The notes beneath the pieces were generated by a model that searched no databases, was not told the origin of the DNA, and worked only from the letters and a program-made list of their open reading frames with translations. The position numbers and the translations under genes were made by a program. A DNA stretch of 64,000 bases from Beta vulgaris subsp. vulgaris (taxonomy: Eukaryota; Streptophyta; Magnoliopsida; Caryophyllales; Amaranthaceae): positions 36,427,739 to 36,491,738 of the forward strand of contig NC_079203.1 of assembly GCF_026745355.1 (NCBI RefSeq), written 5' to 3'. This document shows, piece by piece, positions 1 to 10,900 of the stretch; the first letter of the stretch is position 1, and the number at the start of each line of letters is the position of its first letter.

Positions 1-700
1 ATATGCATCTGGTTTGGAGTTTGGACGATGAAAGAGATCAAACAATATGCTTCTGAATGCCATGACCTAACTAGCTAAATCTTGTGTGTTAAATATGTCC
101 AACTGTTTAAATTAGAGTTGCTCTGTATTCCCTCATTGTAAAAAAAAAAAAAGCTAAACCATTATTTTGAAGCAACGCAAGGCTATTTGTTCTGCCAAAC
201 AAATTGGCTCTATCATGGTGCTAGTGCAAGGCCATCTGCTCTGCCAACTTGCCAAGCATATTGGCTCTACAAAAAGCGTGGGCCATAGTTATAAACATTC
301 AATCACCGCAACAAAATAGAGTTGTCTGCAGTCTGCACTACCATTTCATTTGTGAAGTTGTTGTGATGCCCACGCAAGAAATGAGAAGGAAAACGTGGTG
401 ATTTTTGTGGGCTCAAGTCTGCAAATTTTACCATTTTTTTTATTTTCTATTTGTGTCTTGGGAGGGAGTTAGTTACATAAACTTAGATGACATTTTTGGC
501 CGATTCTCATTTAGCTCTACCATTAAAGATGCTAATGCTTAAAATTATGTATTAACAAATATGTCAAAGTTTTAAGTACAATTAAAAAAAAAAGTGTAGT
601 TCAAAATTTAAAAAACTATGTACTATCATGTCTTGTAGTATAGGGACTATCTTTTTCGTCAATAAACACTATGCATCCGGCGAACCTTTTCTTAGTTGGA
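1..700. other. AT-rich non-coding sequence
   Basis: I see no convincing exon, RNA gene or complete repeat here. The stretch is AT-rich with short poly-A and poly-T runs. No reading frame of useful length or family resemblance was found on either strand. Confidence 0.5.
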
Positions 701-892
701 CTAGTTATTAGGTCTGAACCATACCTTGAATAAATAATATTTTTAATGTTTAAAAAGTAGTATCTAATATTACATAGTTAATTGGTTAAAATTTAATTGT
801 ATTAACTTAATATCATGTGATCAAATCTAATATGGAAGCACCTCACGGGTAGACTTGTTAGAAGTTAGAACGCTCTCTAATAATACTATATT

Positions 893-1382
893 TGTTGAGA
901 AACTAGTTATTAGGCCCGGGCTATGCCCCGGGTAAGAAAAAATTTCATTTATTAATATAATACTTTATGATAATAATACTAAATTCAACTTAGCCTAGTG
1001 GTTAAAACTTTAGTATATTTACTTGAGGTCTTGGATCAAATCCTATACTATGCAATTTCTTAATTTTTTTATTGTACATGGATTACATCACTAAAACTCC
1101 CTAGGGAGAGCGCCACGTGGCACATTTTCTTGTTTTCGCACGCCTTTTAATATATTTTTATAGATGGTAAATGCACTGTTCACATGTGAAGTCCACATTT
1201 CCTGCATGCATTTAATGCATGTCAGGTAAATTTTCTTCCGCCGCGCGCTGTTGTTAAATTTTACAATTGTGCACAGTAGAAAAATTGCTTATAAATACCA
1301 TCGATGAAGAAATCAGTTTTACATCAATCAATACAATACTCTCTGATATATTTCATAACTTCTCTCTCTATTTCTCACAACA
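893..1382 (+). repeat. 5' LTR of copia element, with Helitron insertion
   Basis: The LTR sequence proper is 893-902 plus 1165-1382. It matches the 3' LTR at 7589-7837, including a TATA-like tataaata at 1290-1297 and the near-palindrome catgcatt-ta-aatgcatg. A 262-bp Helitron sits at 903-1164. Without it, this LTR lacks an 8-bp atactgga segment that the 3' LTR has. Confidence 0.93.
903..1164 (-). mobile_element. Small non-autonomous Helitron inside the 5' LTR
   Basis: On the minus strand it begins TCTATAAAAATATATTAAAA and ends with a CCCGGG/CCCGGG hairpin, about 9 bases, then CTAG. It sits exactly between a host A (902) and T (1165), as Helitrons do. Comparison with the intact 3' LTR confirms both boundaries. 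It has no coding capacity. On the plus strand it holds Pol III-like boxes, TAGCCTAGTGG at 991-1001 and GGATCAAATCC at 1033-1043, and a CCACGTGG G-box at 1113-1120. Confidence 0.88.
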
Positions 1383-1402
1383 CGTTATCAGCACGAGTGT
1401 TC
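1383..1402 (+). other. Primer-binding-site region of copia element
   Basis: Directly after the LTR CA terminus the sequence reads cgttatcagcacgag. This is the position of the minus-strand primer-binding site. It is not the usual TGGTATCAGAGC complement of the initiator-tRNA 3' end, so priming tRNA identity is unresolved. Confidence 0.55.
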
Positions 1403-2769
1403 TACCGGAAATTTTTTAAGGTATTTTAAAATTTTACATCCATTTGTTTTAAGTTTAAATTTTTTTTTCCAAGCCCAACCTTTTACTACCGAACATGGAC
1501 CAACAAAGTAACGGATTAACATTGTTTACACAATGTCTCTGTCTCGAGTGTTTATTTTTGGATAGAGCAAAACAATGTGCCATTCACTACCAACCCAGGG
1601 AGGGGAACTGTAATACAACCCCGGCCCAGTACCTTAACAACGGTACCCATACCAGAGAAAACCCACAAACTCGTGTTCCCAACACCAATAATAACCCTCC
1701 TATACAACCAGCTGAAAATCAACCTCCGCCCAGTAATAAAAGAGATAGAGATGAACAGGAAGAAACTAGTAGTAAACGTCACCATACTACTAACGCAGAA
1801 AACAAATAATTTTAACGCCACCTTCATGGAGGGCAAGGACATTTTATTTACGTTATTTTATTTTCTGCTCTTAAACGCCTATATGGACAGGTTAATTTTT
1901 TTATTCCCCTATATGGACGGCCTAGTGAAGTGATAGCATTATTATTCTTATATGTGCAATAATGTCGTATGTATGCAGGGAACAAGCATTCAAACATTAT
2001 TATATATTATTGTCTCTAATCTTCTATTTTTTTTGCATTTATAGTTACATATATTATATTACCAATTTACTAGCATGCTCTAATATATATTTGTCAATAT
2101 TAGAATTTTATTGCGTTGTATATTTTTAACTGTATATGAACTGCACAGTTAGGGATAACCCTCTATAAAAGCGGATTACCATCCCCATTTTCACCACTAT
2201 CCCTTATCTTCTTCCGATTTTTTTTCTCTAAACCCACAAATTTTTTTTCTCTTCTTCCTCAACCTTCCGGCCACCATGTTTAAGCCGACGACAACCGTCC
2301 TCCACCCTCATCTTCCTCTTTTGAAGAGGATTTTAGGAAAAAAAACTCTACTTATTTCTTATAGCCGGTTTCTTTTTCCTCCTCATGGCATTAATGATAT
2401 ATCTCTAATACATAAATAGGAGACAAAAAAAAATTTCTCCCCGGAAGAATGGCGAAAAATGCACATGAATATCAATTTTTTTGTCTTTAAGTGCATTTTA
2501 GGAAGTTTTTTTTTATTCACTTGTTGTATTTTGTTTCTATTTTTGGTTTTTTTTTTTTGCTTCATTATTATTGTACGCTATTTTAGTTTTTTTTGTTTGT
2601 ATTATTTATCTATAATAATAATGATATAAATCAGGGGGAGATAATATATATATATGTGATTTATCATCATTACTAATTTCAAATATTTACCTATTTGTAG
2701 TCAAAAGAATGGGAGATCTAGTGAAAAGACATACTAGATCTATCTGGGAAAAAATTTTTAGAAAGGACG
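1403..2769 (+). other. Copia leader region, no recognisable gene
   Basis: This 1.37-kb leader is long for a copia element. It contains an open frame of about 100 codons (1495-1809) rich in Asn, Thr and Pro, with no family resemblance I can name, and T-rich stretches. The first part of gag appears lost or eroded just before 2770, where recognisable gag homology begins in mid-domain. Confidence 0.45.
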
Positions 2770-3720
2770 GTGGACGCCCAAATGAATTTAAAGGCCCAAG
2801 GACTGGAACATACAATTAAAGATGTGACAACCCAACAAGGGGATGCAACTACAACAGCCGCATCAGTTAAAATTGCGACTGTACAAGAAAAGGCAAAAGC
2901 CTTAGTCCTCCTAAGACATCATTTACATGAAAGTTTAAAAAGTGAATATCTACTTGTGGATGATCCAAAAGAACTATGGGATAGCCTAAATGAAAGATAT
3001 GGGCATCACAAAAATGTGCTTCTCCCAAAGGCACATTATGACTGGACCAATCTGAGGTTCCAGGATTTTAAAACGGTCAGTGATTACAATTCAACATTGT
3101 TTAGAATTGTATCATTGTTAAGATATTGTGATCATCCCATCACAGAAGAGCAAATGATAAACAAAACGCTCTCCACTTTCCACGCCTCTAATATCATATT
3201 GGCAGAACAATACAGGTTCAGAGCTTTCAAAAAGTACTCTGAGCTAATCTCAGTACTACTTGTGGCTGAACAAAATAATGATCTTTTGCTGAAAAATCAT
3301 AATCTTAGACCTACGGGGTCTTCAGCCACTCATGAGATAAATGAATAGAAAGCTCTAATCCACCAGAAGCAAATGCTATACATAGTGGTGGACGCGGTAA
3401 TTACAACGGTCGTGGGAGAGGACGTGGTAATTACCGTGGCCGGGGGCGTGGACGTGGAAGAGGCCGATTTTCCCCAAGAAATAATAATTTTAAACATTCT
3501 GATAAAAATTGGGGACAATCATCTGGAAATCAGAGGCAGACGTCCTATAAAGGAAATGATACTTGCCATAGATGTGGCATGACTGGGCACTGGGGCCGCA
3601 CATGTCGTACTGCCAAACATTTGGTAGATCTATATCAAGCTTCAATAAAAAACAAAGGAAAAAATGCTGAAGCAAACTTTGTTAATGAAGCCACTACATC
3701 CATGCCCAGCCTTGATGTTT
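2770..3720 (+). pseudogene. gag: copia gag (capsid and zinc knuckle), broken
   Basis: From 2770 to 3348 the frame encodes a copia capsid domain: DAQMNLKAQ, LRHHL, a DPKELWDSLNERY block typical of the UBN2/gag family, and AEQNN near the end. It starts in mid-domain at a GTG rather than an ATG. After a stop at 3346-3348 the homology resumes in another frame. A CCHC zinc knuckle (C-x2-C-x4-H-x4-C, reading CHRCGMTGHWGRTC) is encoded at 3564-3605, preceded by an Arg/Gly-rich stretch. The product would have packaged element RNA into virus-like particles. Confidence 0.85.
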
Positions 3721-3899
3721 CAGTTTTTTTATGGATGATGCTGAAGAAAATAAGTTTGTTTAGATCACAATCGATTAATGTGCTTAGTTTATTTAACTGC
3801 TTCAATATCACTTTCATGTATTTGTTCCTTATTATTAATAAAAATACGTATTTTTCTTATACTAATCATCGTATTTATTATTTATGAAGATATGAATTC

Positions 3900-4265
3900 A
3901 TCAGAAGTTGGAACAAAGAACAATGTCTCCTGGACAGTGGGACAACACACACCATATTGAAAAATAAAGAGTATTTTTCAAAACTTACAATATTCCAAGC
4001 AAATGTTAGTACAATTTCTGGGACAGCCAAGCTAATTGAAGGCTCTGGAAAAGCTTGCATTATATTTCCAAATGGGAATGACGCATTATATTCGAGTAAA
4101 TCTCGAAGGAACCTCATAAGTTTCAAAGATGTACGTCAGAATGGTTACCATTTGGAAACAATGACAGTGAACAAAGAGGAATTCATATGCCTAACGGCAG
4201 AGAATACGGCAAGAAATACATCTATGAAAAATTGCCAGCAATTTCCTCGGGACTATATCGCATAG
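3900..4265 (+). pseudogene. copia aspartic protease, broken
   Basis: The frame around 3924-4265 encodes LLDSGTTHTI, the copia form of the aspartic protease D-S/T-G active site, followed by a block with ISGTAKLIEGSGKA. No initiator joins it to gag, and the frame closes at 4263-4265, before the integrase zinc-binding region. In an intact element this enzyme would cleave the gag-pol polyprotein. Confidence 0.8.
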
Positions 4266-4319
4266 ATATACGTCCGATTGAAATTAATATGATATCTAAC
4301 CAGAAGTTAGATAAAGAAA

Positions 4320-5244
4320 ATCATTTACTCTATGGCATGACCGATTAGGCCATCCCGGCACAGGAATGATGCATAGAATCATTGAAAACTCAAATGGACA
4401 CTCTATAAAGAATGTCAAAATTCCTCGGTCAAATGAATTAACATGCTCTGCATGCTCACTTGGCAAATTGATAATCAGACCATCTATAAATAAGATTGCC
4501 ACTGAATCTCCAATGTTTTTAGAAAGAATTCAAGGAGATATTTGTGGGCCTATTCATCCTGCATGTGGACCATTTCGTTATTTCATGGTATTAATTGATG
4601 CCTCTACTCGATGGTCACATGTGAGCCTTCTGTCAAGCAGAAATGTTGCATTTGCAAAACTTTTGGCTCAAATAATTCGATTAAGAACTCAATTCCCAGA
4701 TCATACAATAAAGAAAATAAGATTAGACAATGCTGGGGAATTTACATCCCAAACATTTAATGACTATTGCATGTCTATTGGGATTATTGTTGAGCACCCT
4801 GTACCTCATGTTACTACACAAAATGGTCTTGCTGAATCATTAATCAAAAGACTACAATTAATTGCAAGACCATTAATAATGAGGTCAAAATTGCCATCTA
4901 CTACTTGGGGTCATGCTATATTACATGCGGCAACATTGATAAGATTAAGGCCGACAGCCTATCACAAATTCTCACCATTACAATTAGTATCTGGTCGAGA
5001 ACCGAATATCTCACATTTGAGAATTTTTGGGTGCGCTGTACATGTACCTATTGCTCAATCCCAACGTACTAAAATGGGTCCACAAAGAAGGATGGGAATA
5101 TATGTTGGATTTGAATCTCCATCAATTATCAAATATTTAGAGCCAACAACTGGTGATCTATTTACGGCTCGATTTGCCGACTGTCATTTTAATGAGTCGG
5201 TATTCCCATCCTTAGGGGAGAGAAAGTGGACCCACAAAATATAA
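4320..5244 (+). pseudogene. copia integrase, largest remaining copia frame
   Basis: A gag-pre-integrase HHCC zinc region (WHDRLGHPG, then CSACSLGK) precedes a retroviral-type integrase core. The core has GDICGPI with the first acidic residue, RLDNAGEF with the second, and the HVTTQNGLAE block with the catalytic Glu. Codons 4366-5241 are open (292 residues), the longest intact piece of the element. The codon stop at 5242-5244 and several shifts downstream separate it from the reverse transcriptase. Confidence 0.88.
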
Positions 5245-7250
5245 AATCGGAAATTACATGGAACGCATCGCAAATGTCGTTTCTGGACCCGAGAACAAAT
5301 TCATGTGAAATCAAGAAATTGTTCATCTGCAAAGTATTGCAAACCAATTGCCAGATGCATTCACAGATTCTAAGAAAGTGACAAAGTCACATGTACCTGC
5401 TGCGAATGCTCCGGAACGGATTGAAATTCCTAATGACAATAAGGCAATTGAAAATGAGTCAATAGCACGTCGAAAACGTGGCAGACCACCCGGTTCTAAA
5501 GATTTAAAACCGAGAAAAATGAAAAGGCAAGGGGAGACAACGAACGAAATTAATATAAATCTCCAACAGAGCATGATGAAAAACAAAAATGAAGAGAAAC
5601 GTGTTCCAGAAGAAAAGGAACATGAAAGCTAGACAACAATGAAACTTCAATTAATTATGTTTCTACAAAGAGACAATGGAATCGAAAAGATGTTGTCTTG
5701 AATGAAATTTTTGCTTACTCGATAGCGGTTGAAATGACATACGATGAAAATGATGTAGAGCCAAATACAGTTGATGAATGTCCCGCAGAAAAGATTGGCC
5801 AAAATGGAAAGAGGCAATTCAAGCAGAATTGAGATCACTTGAAAAACGTGAAGTATTCGGTCAAATAACCCAAATACCAAAAGGTGTAAAACCAGTTGGG
5901 TACAAAGGGTATTCGTGAGAAAACGAAATGAGAAAAATGAGGTTACTAGATATAAGGCAAGATTAGTAGCCCAAGGCTTCTCGAAATGCCAGGGATTGAT
6001 TATGATGAGACATATTCTCCAGTAGTCGATGCAACTACACTAAGATTTCTGGTAAGTTTATCAGTTTCGAAAGGATTGCAAATGAGATTGATGGATGTAG
6101 TGACCGCATATTTGTATGGCTCACTTGACACAGATATTTATATGAAAGTTCCTGAAGGACTAAAACTACCAGAAAATCATATGCCCAAAGAGATGTTTTC
6201 AATAAAATTGAAAAATCACTCTATGGGTTAAAACAATCTGGAAGAATGTGGTATAATCGTCTTAGTGAATACCTATTGAAAGAAGGATTCAAAAATAATC
6301 AAATCAGTCCCTGTGTTTTCATTAAGCGATCTAAATCAGGATTCGCATCATTGCTGTATATGTCGATGATTTGAACATTATCGGAACTCCTAGAGAACTT
6401 GAAGCGACTGCAAAATACTTGATGAAAGAATTTGAGATGAAAGATCTCGGGAAGACAAAATTTTGCCTTGGCCTGCAAATGGAACATCTAAGAAATGGGA
6501 TTTTTGTCCATCAATCAAACTATACAGAAAAAATCCTGAAACGTTTTTTCATGGACAAAGCCCACCCAATAAGTTCTCCAATGGTAGTGCGTTCCCTGAA
6601 TGAGAAAGATGATCCATTCAGACCAGAGAAGAAAACAGAAGATTCTTGGTCCTGAAGTACCATATCTAAGTGCAATTGGTGCTTTAATGTACTTGGCTAA
6701 CAATACTCGACCTGACATAGCTTTTTCAGTAAACTTGTTAGCTAGATACAGCAATGCACCAACAAGAGACATTGGAATGGAGTAGACACTTATTACGTTA
6801 TCTTCGAGGAACACAAGATCTCGGATTATTCTATCAGTCAAGACCAATGCGTCACTCATTGGATATGCAGATGCTGGCTACCTATCAGACCACAAAAGGC
6901 TAAGTCTCAATCCGGATATTATTCACTTATGGAGGTATGCAATATCTTGAAATCACAAGCAGACTTTGACGGCCACATCATCAAATCATGCAGAATTAAT
7001 TGCTCTTTATGAAGCTGGAAGGGAATGTGTATGGCTAAGGTCAATGATCAAGAATATCCAAGAAGAATGGGATGGAAACAATAACAACAATCCAACTATC
7101 ATCTACGAAGACAATACTGCATGCATCACCCAAGTAAGCGAAGGGTACATCAAAGGAGACAGAACTAAACATTTATCACCAAAGCTCTTCTTCACTCATG
7201 ACCTCCAAAAGGAAGGGACGATCAACATATCAATCACAAATCCAATCATG
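5245..7250 (+). pseudogene. copia reverse transcriptase and RNase H, broken
   Basis: Blocks of the copia RVT_2 reverse transcriptase occur in at least three frames: YKARLVAQGFSK and GIDYDETYSPVV (5945-6020), DVVTAYLYG, the YVDD catalytic box at 6359-6370, then GLQM. Further on are [18 protein letters not shown] (6665-6720) and RNase H blocks with SSNHAELIAL and YEDNTACI (6970-7130). Repeated frameshifts and stops disable it. The region 5245-5640, between integrase and reverse transcriptase, is low-complexity polyprotein linker. Confidence 0.87.
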
Positions 7251-7575
7251 TGAGAATCTTGCAGTTTATTCACCAAATCCCTTCCGGCGAAAAATTTGAA
7301 GAATTAGTCCGAAAAATTGGAATGTGTCATCTTCGTGATGTATGCTAAATTCAGGGGGAGTATTATATGCGCTGCACTCTTTTTCCCTTCGATCAGGTTT
7401 TTATCCCACCGGATTTTTCCTGATAAGGTTTTTAATGAGGCAGTTGATTTTTCCTAACAAAGTTATGGATTTTTCCCACCCTAGTTATCCCACCCTATTT
7501 ATGGATTTTTCCCACATGAATTATCCTAACAAAGGTTCTTAATGAGACAAACGTCTATTATGAATTATTAGTGGA

Positions 7576-7588
7576 CAAAAAGGGGGAG
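7576..7588 (+). other. Polypurine tract of copia element
   Basis: The purine run acaaaaagggggag directly abuts the TGTTGAGA start of the 3' LTR, the position and composition expected of the plus-strand primer. Confidence 0.85.
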
Positions 7589-7837
7589 TGTTGAGAAATA
7601 CTGGAATGGTAAATTCTACTGTTCACATGTGAAGTCCACATTTCCTGCATGCATTTAATGCATGTCAGGTAAATTTTCTTCCGTCGCGCGCTGTCGTTGA
7701 ATTTTACAATTGTGCACAGTAGAAAAATTTTACTTATAAATACCATCGATGTAAGAAATCAGTTTTACATCTATACAAATACAATACATTCTATGATATA
7801 TTTATATAGCTTTTCTCTCTCCATATTTCTCACAACA
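7589..7837 (+). repeat. 3' LTR of copia element
   Basis: This 249-bp LTR begins TGTTGAGA, ends CACAACA, and is followed by the TSD atatt at 7838-7842. It is the uninterrupted copy used to define the Helitron insertion in the 5' LTR. Confidence 0.95.
7735..7742 (+). promoter_or_regulatory. TATA-like box in 3' LTR, upstream of the pseudouridine synthase gene
   Basis: A tataaata motif is conserved at the same place in both LTRs (1290-1297 and here). In this LTR it points towards the ATG at 7963, about 220 bp downstream. A read-out transcript starting near 7765 could cover the whole gene. Its use is inference from position only. Confidence 0.5.
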
Positions 7838-7962
7838 ATATTTGTATTATTTGTATAGAATATAAGAATAACAAGTAGGGACTTGTTGAGCGTGAATAAG
7901 TAATTCCTAGTAAAGAACATTTGAGTCACACCGGGACAAGGGTAAACAATCAAGCATCAGCA

Positions 7963-10900
7963 ATGAAGACTATTGGAATTCCATGGCCTGAACTCAACGA
8001 TGGTCTCACTTACAACGACGTCGTTTCCCCCTCTCATTCAGGTCTCACTCTGATTCAATTCTACTCCTCCAATCACACTAGCTCAGCTCCATTGCAAGGG
8101 TAATTCCTTACTACAATTTCTTCAAACTTTTTCACAACCTAAACAACAAATTTTAACATTACATTTTTTTCAGTAAAAAAATGGTCTTTAATTTTCATGA
8201 TTTTAATTTTAATTTCTGATTGTTTCATCTTTTTTTTTTTTCCTCATCCAATCAGTTGGGTGCAGCGCATTCATAATGGACAGATTACCATTGATGGTAG
8301 CACTGTTACCGATCCAGTCACTATACTTAGGTTAGTATAAAAGTTTGAACTTTTTTTGGAGCACAAAAATTGGATTAAGAATTTTTGTTGATTGTAAAAC
8401 GCAAAACTGAAAGTGGGTATAGAGAGAAATAGTTGAGAAAGTAATGGGATGGAGAGAGAAAAAGGATTGATAGGTTTGAAGAGAGAAGGAAAAAAACAGA
8501 AATGTTGTCGATTTTATGATTTTGGAACATCCTAAGATGAAATGACAAGTTTGTCATGGGATGAAAATGATATTTCTTCTGTTGAAAAATTATGATTCTT
8601 ATATTCTTGGTACAATTATATTGAATGGGTGTTGTTTGTGTAGAGCTGATTCAAAGTTGGTGTATCATCGGCTTCCATGGAGAGAACCCGATACGCCTTT
8701 CTTGCTTGAAGTGCTATTCGAAGATGATGACATGGTAGCACAATCTAATTGTGATTGTTGTGATGCTACATTTTTCAAGTCGTGTTTGGTATTTTCGTGT
8801 ATTGTTTCTATTGCTTTGTAGTTGTTAGTTGGAATTGTCCATGTTGGATAGCTTATTAGGATTATACTGAAACTTATGAGTTGGATGTGAAAATTCTTTC
8901 AAATGGTGCCAGGAATGTGAGGGTTGTTTCTTAAGGTTAGATGAATAGCTCTTTCGAGTTTTGAAGTTGTAACGGAGTTGGAACTGGGGAAATTTATTGC
9001 TACATCAGTCAAGAAGGAAGGGCATGCAACGGGGGCAGATTGTCTGGGTAACTTTAGATCAAATGGATAAATTTGTTCAACTTAGATCAAAATCTGGATA
9101 ATTTTGTGTATTTTAGATCCAATTTTCGATAATTTTGTGTAATTCAGAATTTTAGATCAAATATTTGATAATATTTTGTAATTAGATGGCTTCTCAATTG
9201 CATGAGAGTTGATGATGATAAGACCTTGCAGATATTATAGCCATTTTCTTTAAAAGTTGTATGCATCAATAATTTGAGATTTATAGCTGATTTTAATAGA
9301 TTTACTGGATTTTAGCTTACTTTTTGCTTTGTATGCTGACAGATTGCTCTAAATAAGCCATCTGGTTTGCAAGTCCTACCTGGAGGACTCTTCCAGCAGC
9401 GAACTGTTCTGACACAACTAAAGTGGCATACACAGAAGAATGGCAATTCGACACTGAGTCAAGTGCTTAATCCTGTTCCTGTTCACCGTCTAGGAAGGGG
9501 CACATCAGGTTAGCCTCTACTTCTATGGAAAACTTCACTAGCAGGTGTCAATGATCAATATTACAACTGTGACTATTCCTTCTCCATGATATTAATGCAC
9601 AAAATTGCTGTACACTTGTACTTATCAGTATAAATTTGACAGTGGGTAATGCGTGAACCCAATCCTGGAAATAGTTATATGAAATTGCAACTGTGATAAA
9701 CAAAAAAGATCTAGTTACTAATAACTGAAAAAATGTTGGTGCTACTTTTTCTATTTAGTGAAGCCAAGTTGCTGGGAAGTGATATAGGTTGAAAGATATT
9801 CTATACTTCCTCCCTTTTTTTAATTGCAACATTTCCCGTATTTTGGAAGTTTCATATTAATTGCAACGTTTCCATATTGGGTAATATCTTCTATCTATCT
9901 CTCTCCTATCACATGGGTCCCACTTTTTTTTTTTATCTATCTCTATCTCTCTCCTATTCACATGACTTTCTTAAAAGAAGTGCCAAGTGCCAACGAGGTA
10001 ATGTTGCAATAATTATAGAACTGAGGATGTACAAAATGTGTCGACAAGTTTTGAGTTGTTAAGTTAACTATCCTACCAGAACTATATGCCCAATGAAGGA
10101 ACTTAAGTTTTTCATCGATGAGTGAAGAGTGGACCACTATCACCTCCTCCACCCCCAAAACGAGATGAATCTCCCCCTATGCAATTTTTATTTCTTGAAA
10201 GTTTGTTAAACCTAGCCTTTCATTCTATTCACAATTAGAGAGAATAATCTAAATTATTTTCAATATATAAGAAAAAATATAGTAATGTGGGGTCTTGTTT
10301 GATTCGTCTCAATGAGTACTTTATTAATTTCAATCATTATAACTTTTACTAATATGTAATGAAAGATGTTTAAGGTTAAAGAAGTGCATTTGCAATCGGG
10401 CACAGTTAAAGTAGGAAGAAAAAAAAAAAATACAGAGGGAGTACAATGATTCTTTCTTGGTTGGTGAAGGTTACTTTATGGAATTGATTGACACTTCTCT
10501 AGCATATGGTAATTAGTTCAATGGCATCCAGGTGTTTTGCTTTGTGCAAAGACGAAGATTGCAAAGACTTGCCTTGCAGCATATTTTGCTGATGGGACAT
10601 CATTGGTGAGAGGAAAAAGGCTAGTAAACGTGACTGCTTTAGTTCACATTTGCAATTTCTTTAAGCTTGTGTTTACTTATTATTCCCTGCATCTCAGTCA
10701 TATTTGCCACTTTGAGATTGGTGACTTAATCTTTAGACATCTTGAATGAGATGGAGGGAGTGAAGAGGAGGGAAAAACAAGGTCACTGGGTGAACTCCTG
10801 CAGAGTACAGCATCTATACTGTTGGTTCTTCTTCTCTTGAGATTGACGATACCTTCATTTCATTTTTGCTTTGCTCTTAACCAACATTACTAGGACATCA

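Larger units (their letters stand above)
893..7837 (+). mobile_element. Ty1/copia LTR retrotransposon, degenerate
   Basis: The two LTRs begin TGTTGAGA and end CACAACA, and are flanked by a perfect 5-bp target duplication atatt (888-892 and 7838-7842). The internal order is gag, protease, integrase, reverse transcriptase, RNase H, which is the copia order. Every domain is broken by frameshifts or stops, so the copy is not autonomous. Apart from the Helitron inserted in the 5' LTR, the LTRs differ at roughly 15 positions over about 220 bases by eye, so the insertion is not recent. It lies just upstream of the pseudouridine synthase gene in the same orientation. Confidence 0.95.
701..7859 (-). 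mobile_element. Degenerate Helitron split by the copia element
   Basis: Starting at CTAG (701-704, after an A), 701-860 aligns with the Helitron at 903-1164: the ctagttattagg end, a decayed hairpin segment, then attggttaaaa and gatcaaatct. The copia element with TSD atatt interrupts it. The 17 bases after the copia TSD (7843-7859) end in gtataga, which reads TCTATAC on the minus strand, the expected Helitron 5' end. The Helitron would therefore be 701-892 plus 7843-7859. The base after the element is A where T is expected, so the 5' boundary is tentative. Confidence 0.5.

Noticed and set aside
1552..1842. 96-codon minus-strand frame in the copia leader
   Set aside because: No homology and opposite to the element; overlaps the low-complexity leader frame.
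10537..10749. Extending exon 5 of the pseudouridine synthase through 10746
   Set aside because: The frame stays open past the GTGAG donor, but the encoded residues no longer match the family and the conserved sequence resumes at exon 6.
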